In this document: piece after piece, positions 54,132 through 62,541 of the stretch
Position numbering within the stretch: position 1 is the stretch's first letter
Layout of the letters: every line of letters begins with the position of its first letter
NCBI RefSeq assembly: GCF_050870875.2
Contig: NZ_CP194041.2
Location: 4,588,001-4,652,000 of the forward strand
DNA: 64,000 nt
Source of the DNA: Agarivorans sp050870875
Lineage (GTDB): Bacteria; Pseudomonadota; Gammaproteobacteria; Enterobacterales; Celerinatantimonadaceae
Direction: 5' to 3'
Translations under genes and position numbers: made by a program
Notes under the pieces: generated by a model
The model's database searches: none
What the model saw: only the letters and a program-made list of their open reading frames with translations
Told to the model about the DNA's origin: nothing

Positions 54132-55499
54132 TTAGGCATCGGCTTTTTCGGTGGTACTAAAGTAAGCCCCCGCAAAGGCCACACCAAAGGCTAAGGCAAA
54201 GCCAATCATATAGTGAACCACAGAGCCCGTCTGAACAATTGCAATTCCTGGAATACCAGTTAAACCAACCGCAGTCATACCCACTTTAGCAAATACCACA
54301 TAAGCACCACCCACCGCACCACCGGCTAAGCCAGCGAAAAATGGGGTCATGTAGCGTAAGTTAATCCCAAAGATTGCCGCTTCGGTTATCCCAAACAAAG
54401 CCGATACACCCGATGGCATCGCCAAAGCCTTGGTTTTAATATTTTTAAATTTCAGGCCAATTGCTAAACAAGCTGCGCCTTGGGCAACATTCGCCATCGA
54501 CCAGATAGGGAGTAAGAAGTTAACCCCAATCTTAGGATCACCCAGTAAACCCGCTTCAATGGCATGGAAACTGTGGTGAATACCGGTAATCACAATGGCT
54601 GAATAAGTACCACCAAATAGTAAACCAGCTAAAATACCCACATTTTCATACAAGTAGAGTAGTAGAGTTGAGATCCCATCACCCAACATCCGTCCGCCGG
54701 GGCCAATCGCGACCAAAGAAACAAAACCAGTGACCACTAAGATAATAAACGGACTCAAAATCACATCTAAGGAGTTAGGCACCCATTGGCGAACCCGTTT
54801 TTCTACTTTACACATGAACCAAGTCGCAATCAGCATCGGGAAAACCGTTCCCTGGTAGCCAACTAAACCCACTTCCATGCCAAATAGTTCGGTCGATTGA
54901 AAACCGCTGGCAACTGTCCAAGCATTAGTTAAAGCGGGGTGGGTTAATACGCCACCAAGCGTCGCCCCCAGGATCGGCGTTCCGCCAAAAGTTTTGGCCG
55001 CCACAAAACCAATCAAAATCGGCAGAATAATGAATGCTGAACTGGATACCATGTCTAAGATTAAGTACCAGATACTATCGGTGGCAATCATTTCATTGGT
55101 ACGTAAGAAGCCAAGTAGCCCCATGCATAAACCACTGGCCACAATCGCCGGAATGATCGGTACGAATACATTGGATAAAGTACGCGCTAAAGCTTGGAAA
55201 GGGTTCTGCTTAGCCCCCTGCGCGGCAACTTCAGCAGTTGACGCTTCACTAATGCCTGCCAATTCAGCCAAGGCACTAAAGACTCGGTTTACGATACCAG
55301 AGCCAATAATAATTTGGTATTGGCCACTGTTGGTGAACACACCTTTGACCAGATCGAGCTCTTTGATTGCAGCGGTATCTGCAAGCTCGGTATCATTGAG
55401 AACTAATCGTAGGCGAGTTGCACAATGCGCCGCACTTGCGATATTTGATTTGCCGCCAATCAGCTCTAAAATCTTCTTGGCTGTATCTTGTTCAGACAT
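54132..55499 (-). CDS. scrA: Sucrose-specific PTS permease, EIIBC
   Basis: A 455-residue PTS permease that imports sucrose as sucrose 6-phosphate. EIIB comes first with the phosphorylated C26 in SAAHCATRLRL, then EIIC with about ten membrane helices and the conserved GITEAAIFGINLRYMTPFFAGLAGGA loop. No EIIA domain is attached, so the phosphate should come from the glucose EIIA (Crr), as in enteric ScrA. It is downstream of the porin gene on the same strand; the 84-base gap holds another operator copy, suggesting its own controlled promoter. Confidence 0.93.
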   Translation of the reverse strand: MSEQDTAKKILELIGGKSNIASAAHCATRLRLVLNDTELADTAAIKELDLVKGVFTNSGQYQIIIGSGIVNRVFSALAELAGISEASTAEVAAQGAKQNPFQALARTLSNVFVPIIPAIVASGLCMGLLGFLRTNEMIATDSIWYLILDMVSSSAFIILPILIGFVAAKTFGGTPILGATLGGVLTHPALTNAWTVASGFQSTELFGMEVGLVGYQGTVFPMLIATWFMCKVEKRVRQWVPNSLDVILSPFIILVVTGFVSLVAIGPGGRMLGDGISTLLLYLYENVGILAGLLFGGTYSAIVITGIHHSFHAIEAGLLGDPKIGVNFLLPIWSMANVAQGAACLAIGLKFKNIKTKALAMPSGVSALFGITEAAIFGINLRYMTPFFAGLAGGAVGGAYVVFAKVGMTAVGLTGIPGIAIVQTGSVVHYMIGFALAFGVAFAGAYFSTTEKADA

Positions 55500-55556
55500 T
55501 TTGGATCCCTCTATTCCACTTCGTCATAAAACGGTTCCTCGCATTCAACATAGCGC

Positions 55557-55575
55557 ATGGAACCGTTTGCAGTTT
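55557..55575. promoter_or_regulatory. ScrR operator upstream of scrA
   Basis: ATGGAACCGTTTGCAGTTT matches the copy at 56865-56883 at 18 of 19 bases. The core is an inverted repeat AACCG-N4-CRGTT. A partial second site AAAACGGTTCC lies at 55528-55538. It begins 58 bases upstream of the scrA start. Confidence 0.65.
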
Positions 55576-55583
55576 AGTTCAAA

Positions 55584-56651
55584 TTAAAACAAGTATTTAA
55601 AGCGTACTCGGCCACCGAAATTGTTGTCTTTATCAGCATCTGCATTGCTCAACTTGCTCGCGTAAGCTCCTAGGTAAATCGAAAAATCTGACACAACCAC
55701 GTTATCAAACTGATACGAGCTATAGATAGTGCTAACTTTTTTCTTATCACTACCATCATCAAACTCATTAATACCGTGGATATAACCTAAACCAAACTTA
55801 TGCCACAAGGCGTTCGCGCCATAGGTGGTATCTGTTTCATTTAAGGCATCCATTCTGGCAACATTTAAGTTCACCACCAGACCATCTTGATTATAGCCAG
55901 CGGTTAAGCCATAACCGGTACGATCGGATACATCATTACCATTGGCGTCTAGAGTTGAGTCGCTAACCAAGTTGGTTTCCAGGGCTGCGGCCACTTTAAA
56001 GGCGCCCTGCTGGTAGGCTACTACTGGGCGAACAATAAAGGCGTTTTTATTATTTTTAGTCAGCGCTGAATTATGGTATGTAGTGCCATCAAAGAAACCA
56101 CTGTTATCACCAAAGAGAGTCGAAACTTCTACATAAACGTTACCAAATGTCTGGTTGTACATCGCTTGGCCAGCACTGCCAGAACGACCGCGAGCTTCTA
56201 ACATCCGGTAAATATAGACATCCCCATCCGTATATTTGCCATCGGCAGTATCACCCGAGTGATTCACAAATACATCTTGACCCAGAGGGTTCATGTCATA
56301 AGCTTCATAACGACCGAGACGTAGGGTCCAACTGTCATTCTTAGCAACTTCAAACCAAACATCATCGGTGCTCACGCCACCATCGGTGCCGTAGGTTGGT
56401 TGTGCTAAGGCGCGGATCATATAATCGCCTTGCTGACGCTCGCCCAAAAATGAAATCAAGAAACGACCGTCCTGATCCCAAGATTTATCATCAGAGGTAG
56501 TATTCACATCATTGTCGACATAGTTGACGTTGAATTCGACGTCACCACCGATAGTCAGCTTGCCTTGCTCACCTTCGATAGTCACCGCAGCCTGTGCTTG
56601 GCTGGCGGCTGCGAGTGCAGTTGTAATAGTAAGTGCAGCGAATTTATTCAT
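55584..56651 (-). CDS. Outer-membrane sucrose/oligosaccharide porin
   Basis: A 355-residue beta-barrel porin. The signal peptide is about 1-21 (FAALTITTALAAASQAQA). The mature chain alternates short beta strands (VTIEGEQGKLTIGGDVEFNVNYV, WTLRLGRYEAYDMNP) and ends in an aromatic C-terminus (RVRFKYLF), the barrel-assembly signal. It resembles the RafY-type porins rather than LamB. ATG at 56651 has AAGGA seven bases upstream. Its position, divergent from scrB and ahead of scrA, gives it the role of ScrY. The sugar specificity is inferred from context. Confidence 0.85.
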   Translation of the reverse strand: MNKFAALTITTALAAASQAQAAVTIEGEQGKLTIGGDVEFNVNYVDNDVNTTSDDKSWDQDGRFLISFLGERQQGDYMIRALAQPTYGTDGGVSTDDVWFEVAKNDSWTLRLGRYEAYDMNPLGQDVFVNHSGDTADGKYTDGDVYIYRMLEARGRSGSAGQAMYNQTFGNVYVEVSTLFGDNSGFFDGTTYHNSALTKNNKNAFIVRPVVAYQQGAFKVAAALETNLVSDSTLDANGNDVSDRTGYGLTAGYNQDGLVVNLNVARMDALNETDTTYGANALWHKFGLGYIHGINEFDDGSDKKKVSTIYSSYQFDNVVVSDFSIYLGAYASKLSNADADKDNNFGGRVRFKYLF

Positions 56652-56711
56652 GGTTATTCCTTCCATTTTTATATTCCGTAGTTGAACCATTATATTTTTC
56701 GGAGTTAAACC

Positions 56712-56730
56712 AAACTGAAATCGGTTCCAT
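56712..56730. promoter_or_regulatory. ScrR operator upstream of porin gene
   Basis: Reads ATGGAACCGATTTCAGTTT on the minus strand, 16 of 19 identical to the copy at 56865-56883. It begins about 60 bases upstream of the porin start, in a promoter position. Confidence 0.6.
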
Positions 56731-56829
56731 TTGGCTCGAAATAAGAATAGATGCAAAACCGATACATACAAGTAACAATCTCGCTATATGTGAGCAAAAT
56801 CTAACAAAAATAGAGATTAATGGCCTATT

Positions 56830-56849
56830 TACGTGATTTCGATCACGTA
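56830..56849. promoter_or_regulatory. CRP-like site in divergent porin/scrB promoter
   Basis: TACGTGA-TTTCGA-TCACGTA is a perfect 7-bp inverted repeat with a 6-base centre, matching the CRP pattern with CGTGA half sites. It lies 15 bases from an ScrR operator and could activate both divergent operons under glucose shortage. Confidence 0.7.
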
Positions 56850-56864
56850 TAAAGCATAACAAAC

Positions 56865-56883
56865 ATGGAACCGTTTGCGGTTT
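56865..56883. promoter_or_regulatory. ScrR operator upstream of scrB
   Basis: ATGGAACCGTTTGCGGTTT with the perfect inverted repeat AACCG-TTTG-CGGTT. It ends 63 bases before the scrB start. It is the most symmetrical of the three operator copies. Confidence 0.68.
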
Positions 56884-56946
56884 TGCGCTCTTCATTCATA
56901 GAATGAATATTATCGAATCAGCATTATCAAATTACTTGGAGTAAGC

Positions 56947-58371
56947 ATGCCAAAATCATGTGGATGGACGACGAAACAATTTACCGCAGATCCTTGGCGT
57001 CCTTACTACCATATCGCCGCCAAAACGGGCTTGATTAACGATCCCAATGGCTTTAGCTTCCATCAAGGACGCTTTCAACTGTTTTACCAATGGAACCCCT
57101 TTGGCTGCGAACATAAAAACAAACACTGGGGCCACTTCAGCAGCAGCGACCTGATACATTGGCAAGCACATCCAGCCGCTTTAGCCCCTACGGATTGGTT
57201 CGACAAAAATGGCTGCTATTCCGGCACAGCAGTGAGTGAGGGCGAGATCCTTAACCTTTATTACACTGGCAATGTCCGCCAAGGTGAGCAACGCCTCAGT
57301 TACCAATGTAAAGCGGTGCTGCATCCTGATGGGCATGTTGAAAAACTGGGGCCGATGAATATCGAAGCACTCAGCAATTACACTGGCCACGTCCGTGACC
57401 CGAAGTATTTATCTTGGCAAGATCAATCTTGGCTCATTCTGGGAGCTCAAACGCTGGGTCAACGGGGTGGAATCTGTCTACTACAGCAGCAACAAGAGCA
57501 ATGGCTTGAACGTCGCTTCATCAGCCAAGAAATTAATCTCGGTCGCCCACAGCAAGCCTATATGTGGGAATGTCCTGATTTATTTGAGCTCGACCAACAA
57601 TGGTTATTATTGGCCTGCCCGCAGGGCATCGAACTTGATCAAGCCGAATACACCACCACCAATCTGAGTGGTTACTTCACCGTTGACATGAGCGCTGGCC
57701 CGGCAGAACTGACCATCAACAGTGAATTTAATTTACTCGATCATGGTTTCGAATTTTATGCGCCGCAAACCCTGCAACATCAAGGCACCACCCTGTTAAT
57801 CGGTTGGCTTGGGCTACCCGATGATGGTGAGCACCCAAGCGTTCGCCACAATTGGACACAAATGCTCGGCTTACCTCGTAGCCTAAGTTGGGAAAACGGC
57901 TGCTTACGGCAGCGCCCCATCCCAGCGTTCAAGGCGCTCGCCCAAGCTCAACAAGGCGACTCTTATGGCAGTGGAGAGCATCAACTTAAGGGTTTCAGCA
58001 GAAGCTGTATGCTAGACATTGAATTCACCGAGTGCAGCGTTTTTCAACTCAGTCTACCCAGTGCGGACGATAGTTTCAGCCTCCATTGGAGCGAAGGAAC
58101 ACTCGTGGTTGAGCGAGGCGAACTCGGTCCGCTCAACAGTGATACCAAGCGAACTTATCAAAGTCGTAATGGCAACTTAAGGCAGCTACAATTATTTATC
58201 GACAGCTCCAGCTTTGAACTATTTGTCAATGATGGCGAAGCCGTGTTATCGGGCCGACTATTTCCTCAGCAAGCCTGGCACACAGGGCAATTCAAGTTGG
58301 AAAGTGGGCAAGCCAAGCTTCAGCTGACTCAGCTGAGCAATAGCTGGATCGAGGAGGATCTAGATGCATAA
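56947..58371 (+). CDS. scrB: Sucrose-6-phosphate hydrolase (GH32)
   Basis: A 474-residue cytoplasmic invertase splitting sucrose 6-phosphate into glucose 6-phosphate and fructose. The GH32 signatures are complete: nucleophile D32 in LINDPNGF, RDP with D151, and acid/base E208 in WECPDLF. A five-bladed propeller is followed by a C-terminal beta-sandwich (about 330-474). There is no signal peptide. TTGGAG precedes the ATG. It overlaps the fructokinase start by 8 bases, so the two are translationally coupled. Confidence 0.95.
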   Translation: MPKSCGWTTKQFTADPWRPYYHIAAKTGLINDPNGFSFHQGRFQLFYQWNPFGCEHKNKHWGHFSSSDLIHWQAHPAALAPTDWFDKNGCYSGTAVSEGEILNLYYTGNVRQGEQRLSYQCKAVLHPDGHVEKLGPMNIEALSNYTGHVRDPKYLSWQDQSWLILGAQTLGQRGGICLLQQQQEQWLERRFISQEINLGRPQQAYMWECPDLFELDQQWLLLACPQGIELDQAEYTTTNLSGYFTVDMSAGPAELTINSEFNLLDHGFEFYAPQTLQHQGTTLLIGWLGLPDDGEHPSVRHNWTQMLGLPRSLSWENGCLRQRPIPAFKALAQAQQGDSYGSGEHQLKGFSRSCMLDIEFTECSVFQLSLPSADDSFSLHWSEGTLVVERGELGPLNSDTKRTYQSRNGNLRQLQLFIDSSSFELFVNDGEAVLSGRLFPQQAWHTGQFKLESGQAKLQLTQLSNSWIEEDLDA

Positions 58372-59275
58372 AGTACAAGTATGGAATTTGGGCGATGCCG
58401 TTATCGACCTGCTCCCAGAAGACAATGGTCTACTCAAAATGTGCCCCGGTGGTGCGCCTGCCAATGTCGCTGTCGCCTTGGCACGCCTCGGCATCAATAG
58501 TGGTTTCATTGGCCGAGTGGGTAACGACCCCATGGGTAAGATGGTCAGCGCCACTCTGGCAGACGAAGGCGTTGATATCAGCAGTTTAAGCTTCGATCAA
58601 CAGCAGCGAACCTCTACCGTATTAGTCTCTTTAGATGCCAGTGGAGAGCGTGAATTTACCTTTCTGGTACAACCCAGTGCCGATCAGTTTTTAAGCACTG
58701 AGCAGCTCCCCGCCTTCCAAGCCGAACAATGGTTGCAATTAAGTTCCATCGCCCTTGCCGCACCGCGCTGTCGCGAAACCGCCATCGAAGCGGCTAAACG
58801 CTGCCGCACTGCTGGTGGTTGGGTATTCTTCGACCTCAATTTACGAGCTATGTTATGGTCTAGCCCCGAGCAAATGCGTCAGCAGATTGAAGCATTTTTA
58901 CCCTTGTGCGATTTAGTTAAATTTTCCGAAGAAGAAGCATTATGGCTTAGCAATTGTGAACAAATTGAGCAAGCGGTCGAGTATTTACAAGAGCAACTTC
59001 AGGTTCCTTTTATCTTATCGCTAGGCGAATTAGGGAGTGAATTAGTCTATGCGGGGAAAATCCAGCGAGTCGTTGCCGAGCCCGTAGCCAAGGTGGTGGA
59101 TACCACCGGCGCTGGTGATGCCTTTGTAGGAGGAGTCTTGGCTTACTTGAGCCAGTTTAGCCAATGGCAAGACCAAGCCTTATTACTCGAGGCCTTGGCC
59201 CGTGGTAATAAAAGTGGCGGTTTGGCGGTTGGCGAAAAAGGGGCGATGTCGGCCCTACCCTATATACATCGTTAA
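58364..59275 (+). CDS. scrK: Fructokinase (PfkB/ribokinase family)
   Basis: A 303-residue kinase phosphorylating the fructose set free by ScrB. The PfkB signature one is CPGGAPANVAVALARLG, and the anion-hole and catalytic base motif is TTGAGDAFVGGVLAYL with D252. RVGNDPMGKMV and WVFFDLNLRAMLW match fructokinases of scr/csc operons. GAGGAGG is within the scrB end, seven bases before the ATG. Last gene of the scrBK operon. Confidence 0.94.
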   Translation: MHKVQVWNLGDAVIDLLPEDNGLLKMCPGGAPANVAVALARLGINSGFIGRVGNDPMGKMVSATLADEGVDISSLSFDQQQRTSTVLVSLDASGEREFTFLVQPSADQFLSTEQLPAFQAEQWLQLSSIALAAPRCRETAIEAAKRCRTAGGWVFFDLNLRAMLWSSPEQMRQQIEAFLPLCDLVKFSEEEALWLSNCEQIEQAVEYLQEQLQVPFILSLGELGSELVYAGKIQRVVAEPVAKVVDTTGAGDAFVGGVLAYLSQFSQWQDQALLLEALARGNKSGGLAVGEKGAMSALPYIHR

Positions 59276-59283
59276 TCACAACG

Positions 59284-59314
59284 CAACCCAGAGCGCGCCG
59301 AGAGCTCTGGGTTG
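59284..59314 (+). terminator. Hairpin downstream of scrK
   Basis: CAACCCAGAGC-N9-GCTCTGGGTTG, a perfect 11-bp stem directly after the scrK stop. The T tract is weak (TGGATTTCT). Confidence 0.6.
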
Positions 59315-59554
59315 TGGATTTCTAAATTATCCAAAGCCTTGAGCCAAGCTTGGCCGAATGTTTCCCTCCACTTTTTATCTCACTTTACTCACATCAGCGT
59401 CTCAACGTGGTCTTGAATGCCCAAGGAAATGGCAAACCGCTGTTATGAAATTTATTATTGCTAGCCACTTATCGACTATTTTGTTAAAAAACCTAAAAAA
59501 TACCTTTTTAAAACGAGATTTAGCGCACGAAAAGCAAATTGCTGAAAATCGTCC

Positions 59555-59572
59555 GCATTTTTCGTAATTGAG
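59555..59572 (+). promoter_or_regulatory. Putative XylR site upstream of xylA
   Basis: GCATTTTTCGTAATTGAG, 17 of 18 identical to the site upstream of xylB, 139 bases before the xylA start. GCTGAAAATCG at 59541-59551 may be a second half, as also seen near the xylB copy but at a different spacing. Confidence 0.55.
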
Positions 59573-59711
59573 TCATCCCAGAAGCAGACTAACAATGAAC
59601 TTAGGATCGGAAGATTGGCACTGTGACGCTTTGGCAATGCAACCCATTGACTCGCTCAAGCCCAACGGACACTAATTCTTCGATAAATATGCTTTCTTAA
59701 GGAGTAATGCC

Positions 59712-61034
59712 ATGGCTCAGTATTTTGATCAAATTGAAAAAATCACTTTCCAAGGACCGGAATCTAATGACCCTTTAGCCTTTCGTCACTATGACGCCAA
59801 TCAGCTGATCTTAGGTAAGACCATGGCAGAACATCTGCGCTTTGGTGCCTGCTATTGGCACAATCTCTGCTGGGATGGCTCTGACATATTTGGTTCAGGT
59901 ACCTTTGATCGCCCTTGGCAGCAAGCAGGCAACGCCTTAGAAATGGCCAAAGTGAAAGCCGACGTCGCCTTCGAACTATTTACAAAATTAACCATTCCTT
60001 ACTATTCCTTCCATGACATCGACGTTGCGCCGCAAGGCAACTCGCTCAAAGAATATAGCGAGAATATGAAGGTGATGATGGACGTGCTTGCCGAGAAGCA
60101 ACAACAAACGGGGATGAAGTTACTCTGGGGTACCGCCAACGTATTCTCTCATCCACGTTTCATGTCAGGCGCAGCTTCAAATCCCAATCCCGAAGTATTT
60201 GCCTATGCAGCGACCCAAGTATTTAGCGCGATGAACGCCACCAAAATGCTGGGCGGTGAAAACTATGTATTGTGGGGAGGTCGAGAAGGTTACGAAACCT
60301 TACTCAATACCGATTTACGCCAAGAGCGTGAGCAATTGGGTCGTTTCTTCCAAATGGTGGTAGAACATAAACACAAAATCGGCTTTAACGGCACCTTATT
60401 GATCGAGCCTAAACCTGCTGAACCCACCAAACATCAGTACGACTACGACACCGCCACTGTCTATGGCTTTCTCAAGCAATTTGGCTTAGAAAATGAAGTC
60501 AAAGTAAATATTGAAGTAAATCACGCAACTTTGGCGGGGCACTCCTTCCATCACGAAATCGCCACCGCGATCTCACTGGGCTTATTTGGTTCGATTGATG
60601 CGAACCGCGGTGACCCGCAACTGGGTTGGGATACCGACCAATTCCCCAATAGTGTGGAAGAATGGACACCGGTGATGCACGATATCTTAAAATCAGGAGG
60701 GTTCTCTACCGGAGGTTTGATGTTTGATACCAAATTGCGTCGTCAAAGCATCGCCAAGGCGGATTACTTCCACGGTCACATTGGAGCCATGGATACTTGC
60801 GCCCTCGCGCTGAAAAAAGCCGCCAGTTTACTGGAAAGCCAAGAACTCAACAAAATAGTGGCCGAACGTTACGCGGGTTGGAGTGGTGATCTTGGCAAAG
60901 CGATTATGACTGGAGACTACAGTCTTGAGTCCTTAGCCAAACAAGCGCTGAGTGACAACATCCAGCCAACTCATGTCTCGGGTCGCCAAGAACAATTGGA
61001 AAACATCATCAATAAACACATCTTCAGCAGATAA
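59712..61034 (+). CDS. xylA: Xylose isomerase
   Basis: A 440-residue cytoplasmic TIM-barrel enzyme converting D-xylose to D-xylulose with two divalent metals. Family-II length. Active-site segments: YYSFHDIDVAPQG with the catalytic His, VLWGGREGYETLLNTD, LLIEPKPAEPTKHQYDYD, NIEVNHATLAGHSFHHE, and SIDANRGDPQLGWDTDQFP. AAGGAG precedes the ATG. It follows the sucrose operon and lies far from xylB, while a shared upstream motif points to common XylR control. No xylose transporter gene is in the window. Confidence 0.97.
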   Translation: MAQYFDQIEKITFQGPESNDPLAFRHYDANQLILGKTMAEHLRFGACYWHNLCWDGSDIFGSGTFDRPWQQAGNALEMAKVKADVAFELFTKLTIPYYSFHDIDVAPQGNSLKEYSENMKVMMDVLAEKQQQTGMKLLWGTANVFSHPRFMSGAASNPNPEVFAYAATQVFSAMNATKMLGGENYVLWGGREGYETLLNTDLRQEREQLGRFFQMVVEHKHKIGFNGTLLIEPKPAEPTKHQYDYDTATVYGFLKQFGLENEVKVNIEVNHATLAGHSFHHEIATAISLGLFGSIDANRGDPQLGWDTDQFPNSVEEWTPVMHDILKSGGFSTGGLMFDTKLRRQSIAKADYFHGHIGAMDTCALALKKAASLLESQELNKIVAERYAGWSGDLGKAIMTGDYSLESLAKQALSDNIQPTHVSGRQEQLENIINKHIFSR

Positions 61035-61056
61035 GGATAAAGTTTCAGCAAGCCAT

Positions 61057-61083
61057 AAAACCGACGCTTGAGCGTCGGTTTTT
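61057..61083. terminator. Intrinsic terminator after xylA
   Basis: AAAACCGACGC-TTGA-GCGTCGGTTTTT, an 11-bp stem with T-run, placed 22 bases after xylA. The flanking A-run could also stop the opposing GFA-family gene. Confidence 0.9.
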
Positions 61084-61148
61084 GTAACTCAAACAGCCGT
61101 CGTGGATAACACCGTCAACCCAGACTCGCTATCATGATTTGCATCTGA

Positions 61149-61508
61149 TTAAGACTCCAGCGATAGCGCTGCCCCATTCACAACTTGATATTCCATCGTC
61201 AAAGGATCAAGCCCCTCCAAACAACCAGCGTTTACCCGAGTCAATTCAGGCGCGCTTCGCGGACGATGGAAGGTATAAATACCACAATGTTTACAAAAAT
61301 AATGCTTGGCCACATGACTGTTCCACTGATACAAGGTCAACGCATCCTGGCCAGTGAGTAGCTCAAAGCTATCATCTTCGGCGGTGACCATCATAATTCC
61401 CTTGCGCTGGCATAGGCTACAATTACAGCGCACCGCTGGCACTAGGCTGGACTTTAATGAAAATGTTACCGCGCCACAGTGACAACTTCCCTGATGAACT
61501 TGACTCAT
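61149..61508 (-). CDS. GFA-family (glutathione-dependent formaldehyde-activating-like) protein
   Basis: A 119-residue zinc protein. Cysteine motifs GSCHCGAVTF near the start, CNCSLCQRKG in the middle, and YFCKHCGIYTF give the two zinc sites of the family. Members are called S-(hydroxymethyl)glutathione synthase but most have unproven activity. ATG at 61508 has AAGGAGAG five bases upstream, so the 17 residues ahead of it in the longer frame are not used. It stands alone. Confidence 0.87.
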   Translation of the reverse strand: MSQVHQGSCHCGAVTFSLKSSLVPAVRCNCSLCQRKGIMMVTAEDDSFELLTGQDALTLYQWNSHVAKHYFCKHCGIYTFHRPRSAPELTRVNAGCLEGLDPLTMEYQVVNGAALSLES

Positions 61509-61589
61509 TTGCACTCTCCTTGACGATTGATTCGACCTTGGGCCGATTTGCACTATCATTAATAATATTTATATCATTAATGGTGGTTT

Positions 61590-62435
61590 ATGAATGCCTC
61601 ATTTAATAAGACCTTAAGCCTAAGTCTACTGTTATTCAATAGTGTTGAGCATGAGGTCTACGCCGCCCCGCCGCCGCCTTTGGTATTAGCCAGCGAATAC
61701 CAGCAAGGTTTGCAACTCGAACGCTACTGGGTTTGTGAAAAATATGACGGCGTTCGGGCCTATTGGAACGGACAGCAATTACTGAGCCGCAGTGGCCGAA
61801 CCATTTCCATCCCTCACGAGTTACAACAGCAACTCCCGGCCTTTGCACTAGATGGCGAACTATGGCTCGGTCGGGGCAAGTTTAGCGAATTGGTGGGCTT
61901 AATACATCGACAGCAGAGCAAGTTCGAGCAATGGCAAAAGGTACAGTTTATGGTCTTTGACCTTCCCCATCATCCGGGTAACTATCGAAGCCGCTATCAA
62001 CAACTACAAGGCTTAGCCAAGCAGGCTAATTTTATTCGAATACCTGAATATCATAACTATCCCGGCCGAACTCAATTAGCGCAAGAGCTACAAAAAATCA
62101 GCGCCGAAGGCGGCGAAGGCTTAATGTTACGCGATCCAAACTCGTTTTATCTGGCGACCCGTAGTCACGCCTTAATCAAATATAAAGCTTACCAAGACGG
62201 AGAAGCCGAAGTTGTGGCTTATAGCGCTGGAAAAGGTAAGTATCAAGGTATGCTGGGTGCCTTAGTGGTACAAGATCGACAAGGACAACGATTCAAAATA
62301 GGCAGCGGCTTAACAGATCAGCTCCGAGTTTCACCACCGCCGCTTGGTAGTCTGATTGAATACCGCTACAACGGTTTGAGCAGTCATGGTAAGCCGCGTT
62401 TCGCACGCTTTATACGGCTTCATCAAACGCTCTAA
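61590..62435 (+). CDS. ATP-dependent DNA ligase, Lig E type
   Basis: A 281-residue minimal ATP-dependent ligase. The adenylated lysine is K51 in motif I EKYDGVRAYW. RSGRTISIP, ALDGELWLG (motif III), GEGLMLRDP (IV) and LIKYKAYQDGEAEV (V) follow, with an OB-fold to the end. No extra DNA-binding domains are present. The first 26 residues (LSLSLLLFNS, then VYAAPPPP) read as a signal peptide, the mark of the periplasmic Lig E group, thought to mend imported or extracellular DNA. No partner repair genes adjoin. Confidence 0.87.
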   Translation: MNASFNKTLSLSLLLFNSVEHEVYAAPPPPLVLASEYQQGLQLERYWVCEKYDGVRAYWNGQQLLSRSGRTISIPHELQQQLPAFALDGELWLGRGKFSELVGLIHRQQSKFEQWQKVQFMVFDLPHHPGNYRSRYQQLQGLAKQANFIRIPEYHNYPGRTQLAQELQKISAEGGEGLMLRDPNSFYLATRSHALIKYKAYQDGEAEVVAYSAGKGKYQGMLGALVVQDRQGQRFKIGSGLTDQLRVSPPPLGSLIEYRYNGLSSHGKPRFARFIRLHQTL

Positions 62436-62541
62436 CAGCTAAGTATTGGTCTCACTAAGCTGACTGCGGGATCCCGAGCTCAAACCTGAGCAGTAAGGGC
62501 AAACGGCTCTAGTATCCCAACTTAAGCTCTAGTCAAAGAGT

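Larger units (their letters stand above)
59276..59711. other. scrK-xylA intergenic region
   Basis: About 436 bases. It holds a hairpin just after scrK and the 18-base motif shared with the xylB upstream region. A 69-codon frame at 59358-59567 has no Shine-Dalgarno or recognisable product and is left uncalled. Confidence 0.5.

Noticed and set aside
54994..55587. A long 197-codon plus-strand frame over scrA
   Set aside because: Antisense to the membrane domain of the PTS permease, whose codon bias often opens the opposite strand; no independent support.
59358..59567. A 69-codon frame between scrK and xylA
   Set aside because: No ribosome-binding site; the xyl motif and promoter of xylA are expected here.
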